Assembly: GCA_035048485.1 (NCBI GenBank) | Contig: CM068580.1 | Coordinates: 42,273,585-42,337,584, forward strand | Length of the DNA stretch: 64,000 nt | Reading direction: 5' to 3' | Source: Pteria penguin | Lineage: Eukaryota > Mollusca > Bivalvia > Pterioida > Pteriidae | Part shown: in pieces, positions 25,001-36,800 of the stretch | Position numbering within the stretch: the first letter of the stretch is position 1 | Layout of the letters: each line of letters starts with the position of its first letter | Position numbers and translations under genes: made by a program | Notes under the pieces: generated by a model | The model's database searches: none | Told to the model about the DNA's origin: nothing | Seen by the model: the letters and a program-made list of their open reading frames with translations, nothing else

Positions 25001-28000
25001 GGAGCTGGACTTGTTTGTCCAACACTACTTATATATAGAACATGTCATACTTATAGATTTGTTTTCTTGAGTTAACTGATGATCCAATAATATTTTGATT
25101 CTCAGACTCAAATTTCCTTTTTCTATTTTACCTTTTTCTTTTTTCTCATCAGTACTCCCTTTCATTTTCATGATTGAGATCGCTTCTCAGAGTATTTTGC
25201 ACCCTCAAAACATTTTAAGGGCAAAATCAAGATTTACTAGACTGGTGTTCTTGTAAAGTCAATCATACACTTTCATTTTTTGGGTTTATAGATATTTGTA
25301 TTAAGCGCTTAGATGACTAAGAATTGATAAAATGGAAAAGCCTTCTCAGTAAGAGTCAGTCGATCCGAGATAGTCTAATACATTTTGGGAAAGATTCGGG
25401 CAACAGACAGGTGAAAGTTTTGCACACTGCTTGTTGTCATATCACCATCCCCTAATAGTAAAGGCTGATCTCTAAGAACTGCACAAAACTTTACATACCT
25501 GGTAAAGTTTTCTGGATAAATCATTTGTTAAAAATTCTTCCTCCTGTTCATAATTCATCGCCAATGCTTCTTTCTCTTTCTTAAGAGCTTGAATTTTCTT
25601 TAGAAGTGTGTTACTAATAAACTCCTCTTCTTGCTCTGCACGTGCTTGCTGATTACAAATAGAATTAAATTTCATAAGCAAAAAATTCATGCAAAGATTT
25701 ATATTATGTGAAACTCAGAAGTTTCCTCTAATACAATCTCCATAGAAATTCATATTACTAAAACTCGCAGATCACTACAAATATGAAATTTCTAGATTTA
25801 AGAAAAAAATGTCACATACATGTATGTAATGTGTTTATTGGAGCACTATTCTCGAGGAAAATTAATAACTGTAAAACCTACCATGGATTACTGCAAACAT
25901 TAAATTTATATATTTGACATGTACAGCCATATTGGGGTCTATTTCAAAAGGTTGTTTGTTGGTTGGTTGATTGGTGTTTTACGTCACTTTCAACTTTTTT
26001 CAGTTATATCACCACATGGAAGCAGGAGGTAACCAACTTCTTAAACATAGTGTCGCAACCCATGAATCGAACCCTGATCGTCTACATGCAAGCTAAGCGC
26101 TTAACCACTACACCAAGCCTGCCCCTTTTCAAAAGGTCACTAACCTCGGTCTGCAATGTATACACTGTTGTTCCCTACTTAAATTTAAGGTTTAAGTATG
26201 ATTACATTGACAATAAGCTTACAGTCAGTGTTGCATGCAACACTCGTCCCCTTCCACAACCTCTGCCTATTGATAATCTTTTGCATGATTTAATAAGAAA
26301 TAACACTGAATTTTGTTTAGTTTATATCAAGTTCTAGTGACACTGACAGCAAAAATGCAGCCTCATTTTATTCATGTCTGGCATCAATATCTATAGTCAT
26401 CATCTGGAATCTGAAACGGTTATGAATCACTATTTTCAGTGGTAAGTCTATAACTGAATTATGCTGATGTCTATCTTAAGTAACAGTGACCCTTAAAGTT
26501 GACCTTTTGACCCCAAAATCTATCCCACCCTAGACCTATACATAAGCCAGCATAGTATGAAATTTAAAAGAAAACAATTATTCTTAACTCAAGTTATTAT
26601 CTGGCAACCAAAATGCAGTGATAAATGTCTATTTTTAGTAACAATGATCCTTAGAATTGACCTTTTGACCCCAAAATCAATCTCAACCTACACCTTTAAA
26701 TAAGCTAGTCTTACATGAAGTTTGAAAGAAATCAATCATTCTTAACTCAAGTTATTACCTGGCAAATGAAATGCAGTGATAAATGTCTATTTTAGTAAGT
26801 TATTTTTAGAATTGACCTTTTGACCCCAAAATCAATCCCACCCTAGACCTTTACATGAGCTAGCCTTTTATGAAGTTTGAAAGAATTCAATCATTCCTAA
26901 CTCAAGTTATCATCTGGAAACCGAAATACAATGATATATGTTTATTTTTAGTAACAGTGACCCTTCAAGTTGACCTTTTTGACCCCCATCTTCACAAGTC
27001 AAGGGGATGCGCTACATAAACTTCTCTCTCCCATTGACTGATTACTAGTACATTCAAAGGTCGTGGGCCAATTCGTGATTGTTTCTCTTGCTCAGCACAT
27101 GAACAAATTAGAATCCTTGAAACAAATCGTATGACAAAACGAAAATAATGGATACAGTGCATGATACGGAATGAAAGTGTCTTTCCCTTCCATTAAAGCC
27201 TCTGTGTTTTTCGACTGAAAATCTTTAAAGCTGTCTATAGAAAACATTTAAGTAAGTTTACAATACACCGAGCAGATGAGTTTTGACGCTATTGTTTTTC
27301 TTCGTAACCAAGTTTGCAAAGTCAGGCATAGTCTCATCGGTCAATTGTTTAGTAATATATTGAATACTTTTCCCTAGGCGACGCCATCAAAACCCGCGAC
27401 CTTTGAATGCAATCAGTCAAGGGGAGATAGAGAAGTTTACGTAGCGCATCCCCTTGACTTGTGAAGATGTTTGACCCCAAATCAATCCCACAATAGATCT
27501 TTGTATAAGCCAACAGTGTATGAAGTTTGAATCAAATTGCTCATTCCTTTCTGAAGTTAATGTCTGGAAACCATCTGGACAGACACACGGACAACGACAA
27601 ACACTATAGTCCCCTCTAGTTTCACTGGCAGGGGACTAATAAGGATTGGTTGTGCATCAAATATGAAATATATAAAGTTTGCTACTTGATCAATAGACTT
27701 TTTCCAACTTTAGTAATTTTAACATGATGTAAAATGTATGGGGCAATACTGCACAAACAAAGTTTTGCTCTTCAGATTTGGGTCATACATGTATTGCTGT
27801 GATGTCACAATCCAAGCAATAATGTCATAATGAAAATTTTTGGACAAAGTGGCTGGTCCAGTATAAGGCCCAATACACCATTTAAAATTGGAAAAAGGTC
27901 CATTTTAAAAGCATTACCATCACAGTACAAAGATCTGTTCAAATACTTCACCTTTGACTGTTATTGTTAGAAAGTGGTGGTGGGGCTTGGTCAGAAACCA

Positions 28001-29571
28001 AACCTGGTGGAATTTTCCTGATCCTCCAAAGGATTAGGGTTTTTTCACCTTTTGTAACAATTAAATAAGTGCACAGTGATCTGTATTTCAATAAATAAAA
28101 TAATTTACCTACATCCCTTACTACAAAATCAAAATTTCCAAAGATTCTCTCTCTCAAGAGCTTATGTCCACCAACAGCAATTTGTAGTATGATACTGATT
28201 ACTGTGTACATGCATGTGACTGATTTTTACAATAGAGTGTTCCCATACAGCCCTGTTTTCCTCAAATTAGCTAGAGTTATCTCCCTCATTGGAGTACAAC
28301 TCTCGGACTATATCCATCAATGCTCATATAAAACTGCTTGATTTAACTTAATTTTATGAAATAATCGCATTGTATATCTAAATGTTTTACAGAAAATTTT
28401 CAACTGATTGAGTATATTTACTGATTAATTAAAACTGAAGTCCGAAATCTTCCCTGATAAATAGTTAATTTCTAAGAAATTTAATGAAGTTTACATGGTA
28501 GAGATGGAAAAAGTCCGAGAGCTAATGCTAGTAGTGTGACATCACATGGGCAAACTCTGAATTTTGTCAATTTCTGACAGTTACATGATCTGACTACACA
28601 CAGTTACATGTACAAGTATTACACAGTTTACATGTATCTTTAAAAGTTATTGACAAGCTTGGATTAGTAAATGGTCACTTATTGTAGGTTGCAATGTTTA
28701 ATTGGAATGAGTGATTAACTCAAATCCTTGAGAAAATCAGGAAAATTTCATGCTTTCATACAGGTTTGTGTTCTGACCAAAACCCTTCTATCAAATGTCC
28801 AAAGAGCCATTAAAGGTAGAGTATTTGTCATGACCTTGCAAACTGTACAGAACACAAATCATACATTGTGTTCAATTCATGATAAATCTTTGATTTATTT
28901 AATACCACATGGATATTCTCCTTTTGTGGAAAAATTTTAAAACAATTAACCAAAAATCTTTTTTCATGAAAGAATTTTTTCACCTCCCAAACTTCACCTC
29001 TTCTCTTGTCTGAGAAAAATAAACCATGTCCATGTACATATATGAATTCCTTTTCTGAAGACAGATCTGTATTCTTCTGTACAGATAACAAGTCATTTAA
29101 AGAAAAATGCACTTCCTGTAGCTGTCACAGTGTCAAGGAAAACCTGGTCTGTCATAAGTGTAAAAATACAAACTGAGTCATCCATGGTGTGATAGTATGG
29201 TACGAGACTTCTGGGAATGGCTACCGATATATAAATGAATATTTGTCGTTGTAATCAATTTAAACATATGACCACAATTCAGTCTGACACTTAAAGGTCA
29301 ATTTTTTTGAATGACATACTCATTTCTTACATAAAAATACATTACTTACTATGTTGACACTTGCTTTCTGTAACTCTTTCTTTTCTTCTTGAAGGGTCTT
29401 GCATTTTAGTCTGTACGTCTCTAATTCAATTTTTAACACCCTATTTTCCTGTGTTAAAGATTCTAACCTCTTCTGCAACTGCTCCAGAGCCGCAGGTGAC
29501 GGAGGTTTGAGAGTAGGACCTCCATCAATCGAACTCGTATCGCTCTCCAGTTCACTCGCGCTATCCGCCAT
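19098..29571 (-). CDS. CCDC6: CCDC6, coiled-coil domain-containing protein 6
   Basis: Cytoskeleton/nucleus-associated coiled-coil protein; the human gene (H4) is a known RET fusion partner linked to DNA-damage signalling. Exons on -: 29571-29350, 25648-25499, 24498-24370, 24083-23980, 22997-22840, 22043-21887, 21299-21184, 20516-20374, 19166-19098. Every junction has GT/AG and the phases join: 1248 nt, 415 residues plus TGA (human about 474). Residues 1-28 are acidic and Ser/Thr-rich. About 29-306 is coiled coil with repeated 'LRxEKVELE...LEQEQE..VNKLxxK' units, one per exon in exons 3 and 4. The tail is Pro/Ser-rich with '[11 protein letters not shown]' and 'RPISPG', shared with vertebrate CCDC6. 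The start gives MADSASE, as in vertebrates. The last exon (22 codons) was placed by splice sites, frame and weak similarity, so it is the least certain part. The exon 4 donor (GTTTGA) is weak. Confidence 0.95.
19230..20175 (+). repeat. Degenerate interspersed element in CCDC6 last intron
   Basis: Begins near 'tttgtgaaacactgatgtcc' and contains several 'aaggtcaaggt...tatcacatgaa' type units. It ends with 'gagcagaccgatagacacga' and 'gggggggagcataacta' near 20117-20135. Starts and ends resemble the elements at 45345-45640, 52570-52850 and 54290-54670 ('tttgtgaaaca...atgcccc ... gggggcataaaattt'). Confidence 0.5.
21524..21794 (+). mobile_element. SINE family A, copy 2, with target-site duplication
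   Basis: Starts 'gccagtgtggcctagtgg', has B-box 'gggttcgagtcc' and ends in (atca)n. The 11-bp duplication 'tttccccttaa' flanks it at 21510-21520 and 21795-21805. It lies in the CCDC6 intron between 21299 and 22043, in antisense to the gene. A 151-codon open frame that crosses it and antisense exon sequence is an artefact. Confidence 0.9.
22170..22450 (-). repeat. Decayed SINE A copy with 32-bp triplication
   Basis: Three adjacent near-identical 32-bp units (22307-22338, 22339-22370, 22371-22402) contain 'taccatgatatggaacctc' and 'atatttactgtc'. Around them on - are SINE A body traces: 'gcctgatgcaatacacaaac' at about 22231 and 'ctcatccaaaacaccgg' at about 22402. The unit corresponds to the SINE segment between 'ggcacgt' and 'gagacagtaaaaa'. 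Confidence 0.75.
25953..26126 (-). mobile_element. SINE family B, copy 3, with target-site duplication
   Basis: Flanked by 'tttcaaaaggt' at 25942-25952 and 26127-26137. Read on -, the tRNA-like head is at 26126 and the tail ends 'caatcaaccaacc'. It lies in CCDC6 intron 1. Confidence 0.88.
26470..27640 (+). repeat. Tandem ~155-bp repeat array in CCDC6 intron 1
   Basis: About five units with 'gaccttttgaccccaaaat', 'caatcccaccctagacct', 'taactcaagttatta' and 'aatgcagtgataaatgtcta'. It ends with 'cagggga' near 27630. One unit is split by a 483-bp inverted-repeat element (26987-27469) that duplicated part of the unit. Confidence 0.75.
26987..27469. mobile_element. Non-autonomous DNA transposon with ~75-bp TIRs and 9-bp TSD
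   Basis: The left end 'catcttcacaagtcaagggg' (26987 on) is the inverse of the right end (to 27469, '...cttgtgaagatg'). The match continues through 'gatgcgctac.taaacttctct' to 'cattcaaaggtcg'. The 9-bp 'tttgacccc' flanks both sides (26978-26986, 27470-27478), and removing the element restores the host repeat unit. Long TIRs with a 9-bp duplication recall MULE-type elements. No transposase is encoded. Confidence 0.88.
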
Positions 29572-29830
29572 TGTTATTTGTTTGCCTAAATGAAGTGTGA
29601 TTAACCGCATTTCGTATTTTGTAATACACAATGACTGTGACTATTTTGATACTTAAGAAATTAAAACAGACCAAAAGAACAAAAACGAAAAGTTTACAAC
29701 ATTCATTATCGTTTTCGATTGACAGAAAGAATATTATTTTAAATATACACCTACGAAACTAAACGCGGGAATAAGTTTTTGGCGGAAAGAATTTCACTCA
29801 CTCCACCGCGCGCAACGAGCTTTTACAGCC
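29572..29830 (-). promoter_or_regulatory. Probable CCDC6 5' UTR and promoter region
   Basis: Directly upstream of the CCDC6 start. It is richer in CG dinucleotides than the surroundings (for example 'aaacgcgggaat' and 'ccaccgcgcgcaacgagc' at 29761-29820). No TATA box was recognised. This is inferred from position and composition only. Confidence 0.4.
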
Positions 29831-30344
29831 ACGTAGAATGCACAAACGCGGTTTATTTTAAATGATTTGGCATGGTGGATTATTCCACTATATTCTGTTA
29901 ATTATCTGTCAGGTAAACGTACTGTCATTGTGTAAACAGACAGGAAGTTGCATGAATAATGTATAATGGGGTTTACCAGAGGTGCCTTCAACAATTTTTT
30001 TGCAAGGGTTCTTACGAAATTTGTAAGGATTTTTTTTTATATATTTCAACCACAGATTTTGCAACAAGAAATGGTAGCAGTGATAATTTTCATCCCAAAA
30101 CGCAACAAAACTTTTCACATCGTGCATGCGTTCTGAATTTTAAAGCTATATTCTGCTTAGGTATTAGTTACGAATAATCCTTACAAAATTCGTAAAACTT
30201 TGTGTTCTGCCAAATCTTAGCAGCTGCATTACCCTACATAGTACTACGTAATTGAACAGGCATAGCGGTAAATTTGCCGCTGCGTACCCCTTTCTAGCGT
30301 AAAATTTGTATTTCAAAATGGCGAACAAAAAGATTAACCATTTC

Positions 30345-30540
30345 ATTGGCGGATTTACAAAGAGGGGGTTTGTTGCATTTACCTCCCCCCCCCCTTCGGC
30401 TTTGGTCGAAAAGTTTACCCAAAAAGGTAATTTTCGGCCATTTTTAGGGCTGCAATCCCCTCCTTTCCAGACCGAATAGTGCAAAAACACTGGTCATGGG
30501 AGAATGCAACCCCCTTTCAAAAATTTCTAGATCCGCCTAC
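30345..30540. repeat. GGCGGAT-ended repeat element
   Basis: Left end 'ggcggatttacaaagagggg' (30350) and right end 'tctagatccgcct' (about 30526-30538) are inverted with respect to each other and resemble the ends of the smaller element at 60134-60256. A run of C lies inside at about 30385. Confidence 0.55.
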
Positions 30541-30870
30541 GCATTTTATTGAATTTTATAATATTCGATTGCTTTTTGTGTAACGAACTAAATTACTGTA
30601 TTTTTATAGATATGATGTACAGACACCTAATGGTACGTATAGATATAGTAATTTTTAAAGAAACAAGTATAAATACAGTCGCCATTTTACTTAGTCGCTA
30701 ACTTTTAAGCGTATTAAGCGTAACTTTTCAGGAATAACGAGATTTACAAACCTTGCAATGAGGCTAGCCGCTAGGAAAGTGGGCCACGAGAGACGGTCCG
30801 AAACATTCCGAACGTAATATGGGGTATGCCTTTGGGTTTTTTTTTTTTCGTAAGTGAATTTTAAGTCATA

Positions 30871-30919
30871 TATTACCAGAGACATAAACTACTGAAAATA
30901 GTCTATGTCTCTGATATTA
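30871..30919. repeat. Short palindrome
   Basis: Arms 'atattaccagagacataaac' and the inverse near 'gtctatgtctctgatatt' around a short loop. It could be the remains of a fold-back element. Confidence 0.5.
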
Positions 30920-30955
30920 CTAACGTCATTGTAAATATTTTTCATTGTCAGCCTC

Positions 30956-31826
30956 TGAATTCTACGAAGCCGTTTTCATGCCATTTTAAAGAAGAAAAAT
31001 CTCTTTTTTTTATCTCGTTCGAACGCTATTTTTCTCGTTCTAAGAGAAATTATCTCGTTCGAACGAGAAAAAAATCTAGTGAACGAGAAAGTTATCTGGT
31101 TCAAACGAGAAATTTTCTCGCTCGAACAAGAAACTATCATATATCATAGTCTGCAGTGTAAGTGATATTAACCGATAAAAAGAAATGGAATATCGTATAT
31201 CAATGAATCTTTTTATATTTTCTAACAATTTCTTTAGTAGTGGATGTTTGATCGTTTAAATAATTACATAAGCAAGAACTACATTTGGTCGTGTTTGGCC
31301 TGAATGTAGTTGCAATACATTATACGTATTATTTCAGTCTATCAAATGGCGGATCTCGAGTATGTTTGTAACATTTGATTTGGATCCTCATCTCCTCCCT
31401 TTTATGTTTATGTTTTAAGCCACTGGAATCAACTTAACTTTGCTCAGTAACTTCACCAATTAATATTTATCATTAATGAAATTATAATGCATGATTATAA
31501 GTGTTTTACTGTATATCAGTAATTATAAGTACCGTTCAATCTATATTTCAAACCTGAAATCTATATATCATTCTTAATAGCTATTATACATTTAATACTT
31601 TTAATTACAAGAGGAGGACAGAATATCTCTGATGGCATAATAACAACAACAACCCCCCTTTTTTATGTAAATGTATCACTGTATGTATCAACTGAAATAA
31701 TTCCTACTCATACTTCTTTAATAACCAAACACCTTAATTCATATACGATAGTTTCTCTTTCGAACGAGATAAAAAAAAATGTGTTTTCTTCTTTAAAATG
31801 CCACGAAAACGGCTTCGTAGAATTCA
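30956..31826. mobile_element. 871-bp TIR element with TCTCGTTCGAACGAGA palindromes
   Basis: Left end 'tgaattctacgaagccgttt' is inverted at the right end (to 31826). The match extends about 90 bp through 'ccattttaaagaagaaaa', 'tttttatctcgttcgaa' and 'gaaactatc.tatat'. The left arm has extra copies of the palindromic TCTCGTTCGAACGAGA motif (31012-31125), the right arm one. No ORF for a transposase is present, so it is non-autonomous. Confidence 0.85.
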
Positions 31827-32166
31827 CTGAAGAATCACACAAAGATGAAATATTTTGAATTATTTTCTCATATTGGCAATAATCATAGTAAACCAAAACG
31901 ACCAAAAGATAAGATTTTACCTCAATAGAGAATGAAAATAAATCCCAAGGTGTATACCGTATGCAACGCGTCACGGACTTGTTTGGATCATATCAGTTAG
32001 CGTTTGTGAATAAACCCCATCAGATCTTCTACTCATTTGGAATCTCTACTTTATCACTATACTTTAAAATCACACGTACTTATTTATTTATTCATTTATT
32101 TATTCATTTATCTATTATTTATTTTTTGTGGCTATAATGACATCCCTTGATGAAACTGGAAACTAT

Positions 32167-32170
<4 letters not shown>

Positions 32171-32214
<44 letters not shown>
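32171..32214. repeat. (CT)n microsatellite
   Basis: Uninterrupted CT dinucleotide repeat of about 22 units. A preceding attt-rich stretch (32080-32125) is also of low complexity. Confidence 0.9.
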
Positions 32215-32217
<3 letters not shown>

Positions 32218-32328
32218 ACAGAAAAGAGCGGGGTGATACGATTTAGTCAAAAGTGCGAACAACTAATAGATGAGGCGAATAATAGAGGGAAGAATATATC
32301 AGGGAAATTTTCATTAAGAACGATGAAA

Positions 32329-32569
32329 TTGATTGATTATTATTTTACGTCACTCCACGGTTATTTCACATATATGGTGACGGCATCTGTCTGATGCATC
32401 ACATAGAAATTTCTACCTTTGCAACAGACCCACCCGAAGCAGTGAGGGATCGTTTGCGTTTTTACTGTCTCACCCGAAAAACAGAACACCGGTGTGCCAA
32501 GGGCGGGAGTCGAACCCGAGACCACTACGACACTAGCCGAACACTTCATCCACTATGCCGCACCGGCTA
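32329..32569 (-). mobile_element. SINE family A, copy 3
   Basis: Reverse orientation: tail 'gattgattattattttacgt' at left, head 'agccgg' reversed at right. The flanks 'aagaacgatgaaa' (32316-32328) and 'aagaacaattaaa' (32570-32582) look like an aged duplication (11 of 13 match). It lies between CCDC6 and the membrane-protein gene. Confidence 0.82.
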
Positions 32570-33169
32570 AAGAACAATTAAAGGATAGAAATAAGTTAAC
32601 GCAATCGGTCTGCAGAGCAAGGACTCATTTAAGAATTTTGGAGTCCTGAAAAGGAATATTCAGCAATGACGGACATGACCATGTTCAAAGCAGAGGTTAT
32701 AAGACTGAATTGAAAATTTACTGATCAGAATAATGAAATATTAGAACCGAGAAAAGTCACTGCTGATAAAGAATTCATTTAGAAATTTCTAGATTAAAAT
32801 AATCAGTGTGTCAGAAGAAATTAGAAGCACCATTCATACAAATAACCTCTTCTAAACAAACCCCAAATGTTGAACGTAACTGCAAATGTAGCACTGCATT
32901 GCGTCGAATAACTTTTATCCGTTGTGTTTCAAATATCTTTTATTGGGCTGCTTATATATTATGTATCGTATAGCAATAGTTTAGTTTGGCTGTAATCTTG
33001 CGATGTCATGCTTTCACTGAGTAAAATAGTATCTTGTAGTATGTTGCATATGTCCGACTTCGAGAATGTAGCTGAGTAATAAATGGAAAATAAAAAGTCG
33101 AATTTTATAAATGAGATTGGACATTCATGAACCCCTTGGAAATCTGGATGAGTCCAAGTGGTCGGGATG

Positions 33170-33353
33170 ATAGTCTGACAAATATGACGAAGGTATTTTA
33201 ATCATTTGTCGTTATGCCCTAGATTAGTTGCAGCGGGAGCGCTATTTTGTCCCGTCTCTTCCGTTGCAGTCGTAACTAGCCCTATTGATATACATACGGG
33301 GTAGGGCATAATGACAAATGATAAAAATGCCATTCGTCAGTTTTGTCGGACTG
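33170..33353. mobile_element. MITE-like fold-back element
   Basis: The left arm 'agtctgacaaatatgacgaa' and following 'atcatttgtcgttatgccct' are inverted on the right as 'agggcataatgacaaatgat' up to 'ttttgtcggactgt'. It is about 184 bp with arms of about 50 bp and has no coding content. Confidence 0.75.
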
Positions 33354-33896
33354 TCTGTATAAGTAAGTGTTTATTGTTTGCTAGACACATTCATGGTCAG
33401 GTGATTGTCCAAAGCTCATTATTTACAGACGACACAAAATATTTCTACCCTGCAAACATGAGATAAACGTGGACTGAATATTTATTTACATCGAGTTGGC
33501 TATCTGGTACCCAAGACCTTCCGAATGTGCTATGCCTTTTCGGCAAGCCTCGGGTTCCAGGCTAGGTTAATAACGATGTGAGTGTGTATTGAATAAGTGG
33601 ATTGACGCCGGTACATAGACTAATCATATTTCCAGTGATTTTATGATATCATACTTTATTATTAATCATAATACCTAGTGCTTAATATAACTGCATTGCT
33701 TATATTTATATTTATGCAATAATGACTTAAGGTAAATCAGTTTGAAATGAACTTTATTGGAGATGGACATTGACCATGGCATGACTAGTTTGTAGATTTC
33801 CTCTTTAAACAGTCTTTATGATAACGGAATGACCTCGCACTATTTATCTACTATGCATTAGGTGTGTGCAGCAGAGACTGGCTTTATAGAAACACG

Positions 33897-36800
33897 ATGT
33901 CAGGACTAGTTGAAATGCCACCCAATGTAAGTCACTGAAACCCAATGCAAGTCATTGCCATTTGATGGGAATGCAAGTAACTTGGAGTTGTTTTCTCATA
34001 ATAATTACAATAATGTTGATAATCATTTAATGATATATAGACTTGTTATTCTTTTTGGAGTTTAAGTGTTTAAGATCTCTTAATGACAGCAGCCAATAAT
34101 TTCATAAAACAAAATCACCATATTGATATAAAAATGAAGAAAATTCTTTGCATCCTTTAAACTTGTGGTAAATAGACCTTATCACGATAAATGCAGAGGT
34201 TTGATATTGGACAGCAAAATGTTTAAAATTACGTTCATACAAAATCAATCAGAATGATGTCATATTACATTATGACGTGTTAAATTTGGAAGGAACATTA
34301 ATCAATTTGCTGTCCAATGTTATAGCACCATGAAAAGGTAGAAGAAAGAGATGTGGCCAGACCCAGGAATTGACCCCAGAGCCTTCCACAATGATGGCAG
34401 ACGCTTTCACCACTGAGCTATCTGGGTCGTCACACATCTTCTCTGCCAGATGTTTCCAACCCTGGAAATGGAAACACACAACAACCTAAAGATCGTAATC
34501 CTTGCAGTGCACAAATATGCAAGTCATGAGGGCTGGCAGTGGCACAGGAATTGAACCCAGAACCTTCAGCTATCAAGATGGATGCTTTGACTATAGAGTT
34601 ATCCAGGCTGATACCATCTGTCACAATTATCTTTTAAATGTAACTTCATCTCCTACTGCAAAACCCCTCCTTTCCCCTACCACAAGCAAATCACTGACTT
34701 GCTCTGGCCCTTATTAAAAAAGTCATTGTGTTACCAGTGCTAAATATGTGACAAAATTAAAGTTTGATTAAACAAGGTTTAAGTCTCTCTTAGATAATTA
34801 ATCCAAGCTCTCTAAAAAGAAACTAGTCAAGTTCATGTTTCATTCTATTGCTGTCAGTTTGATAGTTTATTAGCATCTTTTAACATAAATAATATGTTCT
34901 GTGTTTGTATTTCAGGATTCTGAATGGTTTGTTCGTTTTAGAGACCCACGGAATATAATCAAGAATCATTTTTCATTTTTTTTATGTGAAATTGTTTTTT
35001 ACACATGGGCATTGCTGACTTTAATTCATGGTGAGCAATAGTTTATTTAAATATAAGAGACTTGATTACCAATATCATGAAAATGGATAAAACTAAGATA
35101 CATACATTTGACTGTATGTTTTCAGACAATTTTGCACCTTTTATTGAAATCCTTATTTAAGATGTAACGATTATACATGTAGATACAAAGAAAATGTATC
35201 AAAATTTAAAGATTCTTCAATAATAATGATGTATGACCCTGTTTATTTGATAAGTAATGTTTATTGATACATATATATACATGTAATATATGAAAAAAAG
35301 GTTATAACTTATAGCACTGAAAACCTACTCTATATCATTAATTTTTAATTTTACATTTTAAATAACAGACCGATTTGAATGTCTTTGGTCTGTCTGGATT
35401 TAAAGATTTTAAATTTCCTTATTGTTATATTGTAGCAATACGCCATGGAGGAAGATACCGTTGGCTTTGGATAACTACTATATTCCATGGTTGGACAGTG
35501 GAACTAGTCAGTTACTGGGTACCAGATATAGATAGCTTCTGGCATGCTCAAACCATGATCATGTTTGTGGGTCAAAGGTTACCACTCTATGTCATGCTGG
35601 TCTGTAAGTATCATATAAAGGAAAAAAGTTGTTTCATAATAGTTTATTAGATATTTAAATGTTTTGAATCTCTAAATATTAACATCTGTTCTCAAATTAG
35701 ATTATCAGATATTTACATCTGTTCACACATTGAATTATTATACCCCCCACAATGAAGTAGGGGTGTATATTTCAATTACCGGTACCTTTGTGTCCTTCTG
35801 TCTACCTATCTGTCCGTCGTCTGTAAACATGTCCTTGTTGGGAGTTTTTCTCATTTACTTTACCATAGATTCCATTGAGATTTTAGATTTCCTTATAACC
35901 ACTGAAAAATATACACCTCCCATTTTCATCTCTTTGAAGCCAACTTTCATAGTTTTCGGAGTTTTTGCCATTTTTGTCCCTCGCTTTTAGTGAAATTCAT
36001 TTAATCTCATTCGTCTGTCTGTCTGTCTGTATGTCCGTCTGTCACAAAAACTTTAACCTGGTCATAACTTTTTAACTGTAAGATGTACAGCCTTCATATT
36101 TAGCATGTGTGTCCCTAATTGCAATCCCTTTCCATTGGTACCAAAATTTTTATCATGTGACCTTGACCATGACCTTTGACCTCCTTCAATATAACTTTTT
36201 AACTGTAAGACGTAGGGCCTTAATATTTGGCATTTGTGTTTGCATGAATAACCATGACTGTATGTCGCAGATCACAACACCCTTACTGATAGAACCCTCA
36301 AAGCGGGGGACCGCAATTCTCTAAATTTGCTTGTTGGAATTTCGTTCTCTAGATACAACATTGTCTGGAGTTTTTCTCATTACCTTCCCATAGAAATTAC
36401 CTTCCACTGAAATTATAGATTTAGCTTCTTTATCACATAAATGATCACCTACCATTGTCATCTCTCTGGAGCCATTTTTCAACATTTTTTTTTTCCATGT
36501 TTGATATGATTATATTACGTCTTATTTCAGATCCTTGCTTCATTTATACAGCCTCTGCTGCTGTGTCTCACATGAAATTGAAATGGTGGGCAGAACCATT
36601 TGCAAGTAAGTAAAAGTAGCATGTCCATAGTTCATTTAATGTTTAATACTTAACTGAATTGTGGAAATCTTTTCAAGATATATCCTATCAGTGTGCAAAA
36701 TTAACGGTGGACAAATAGACGATGTCTTTAGTAAATCCTGTCAGTCTATAATGATGGATAGAGCAGTAGACTGACTGGTTTATAAGAATTCTACCCTATT

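Noticed and set aside
28720..29165. Possible B-box/zinc-finger fragment ('[19 protein letters not shown]' on +)
   Set aside because: Short, broken by stops, no splice structure, and within CCDC6 intron 1; composition could give this by chance.
32128..32394. 88-codon open frame
   Set aside because: Passes through the (CT)n microsatellite and a SINE; not protein-like.
34356..34611. Pair of tRNA genes
   Set aside because: Heads have B boxes, but the acceptor and anticodon stems are not consistent with canonical tRNAs.
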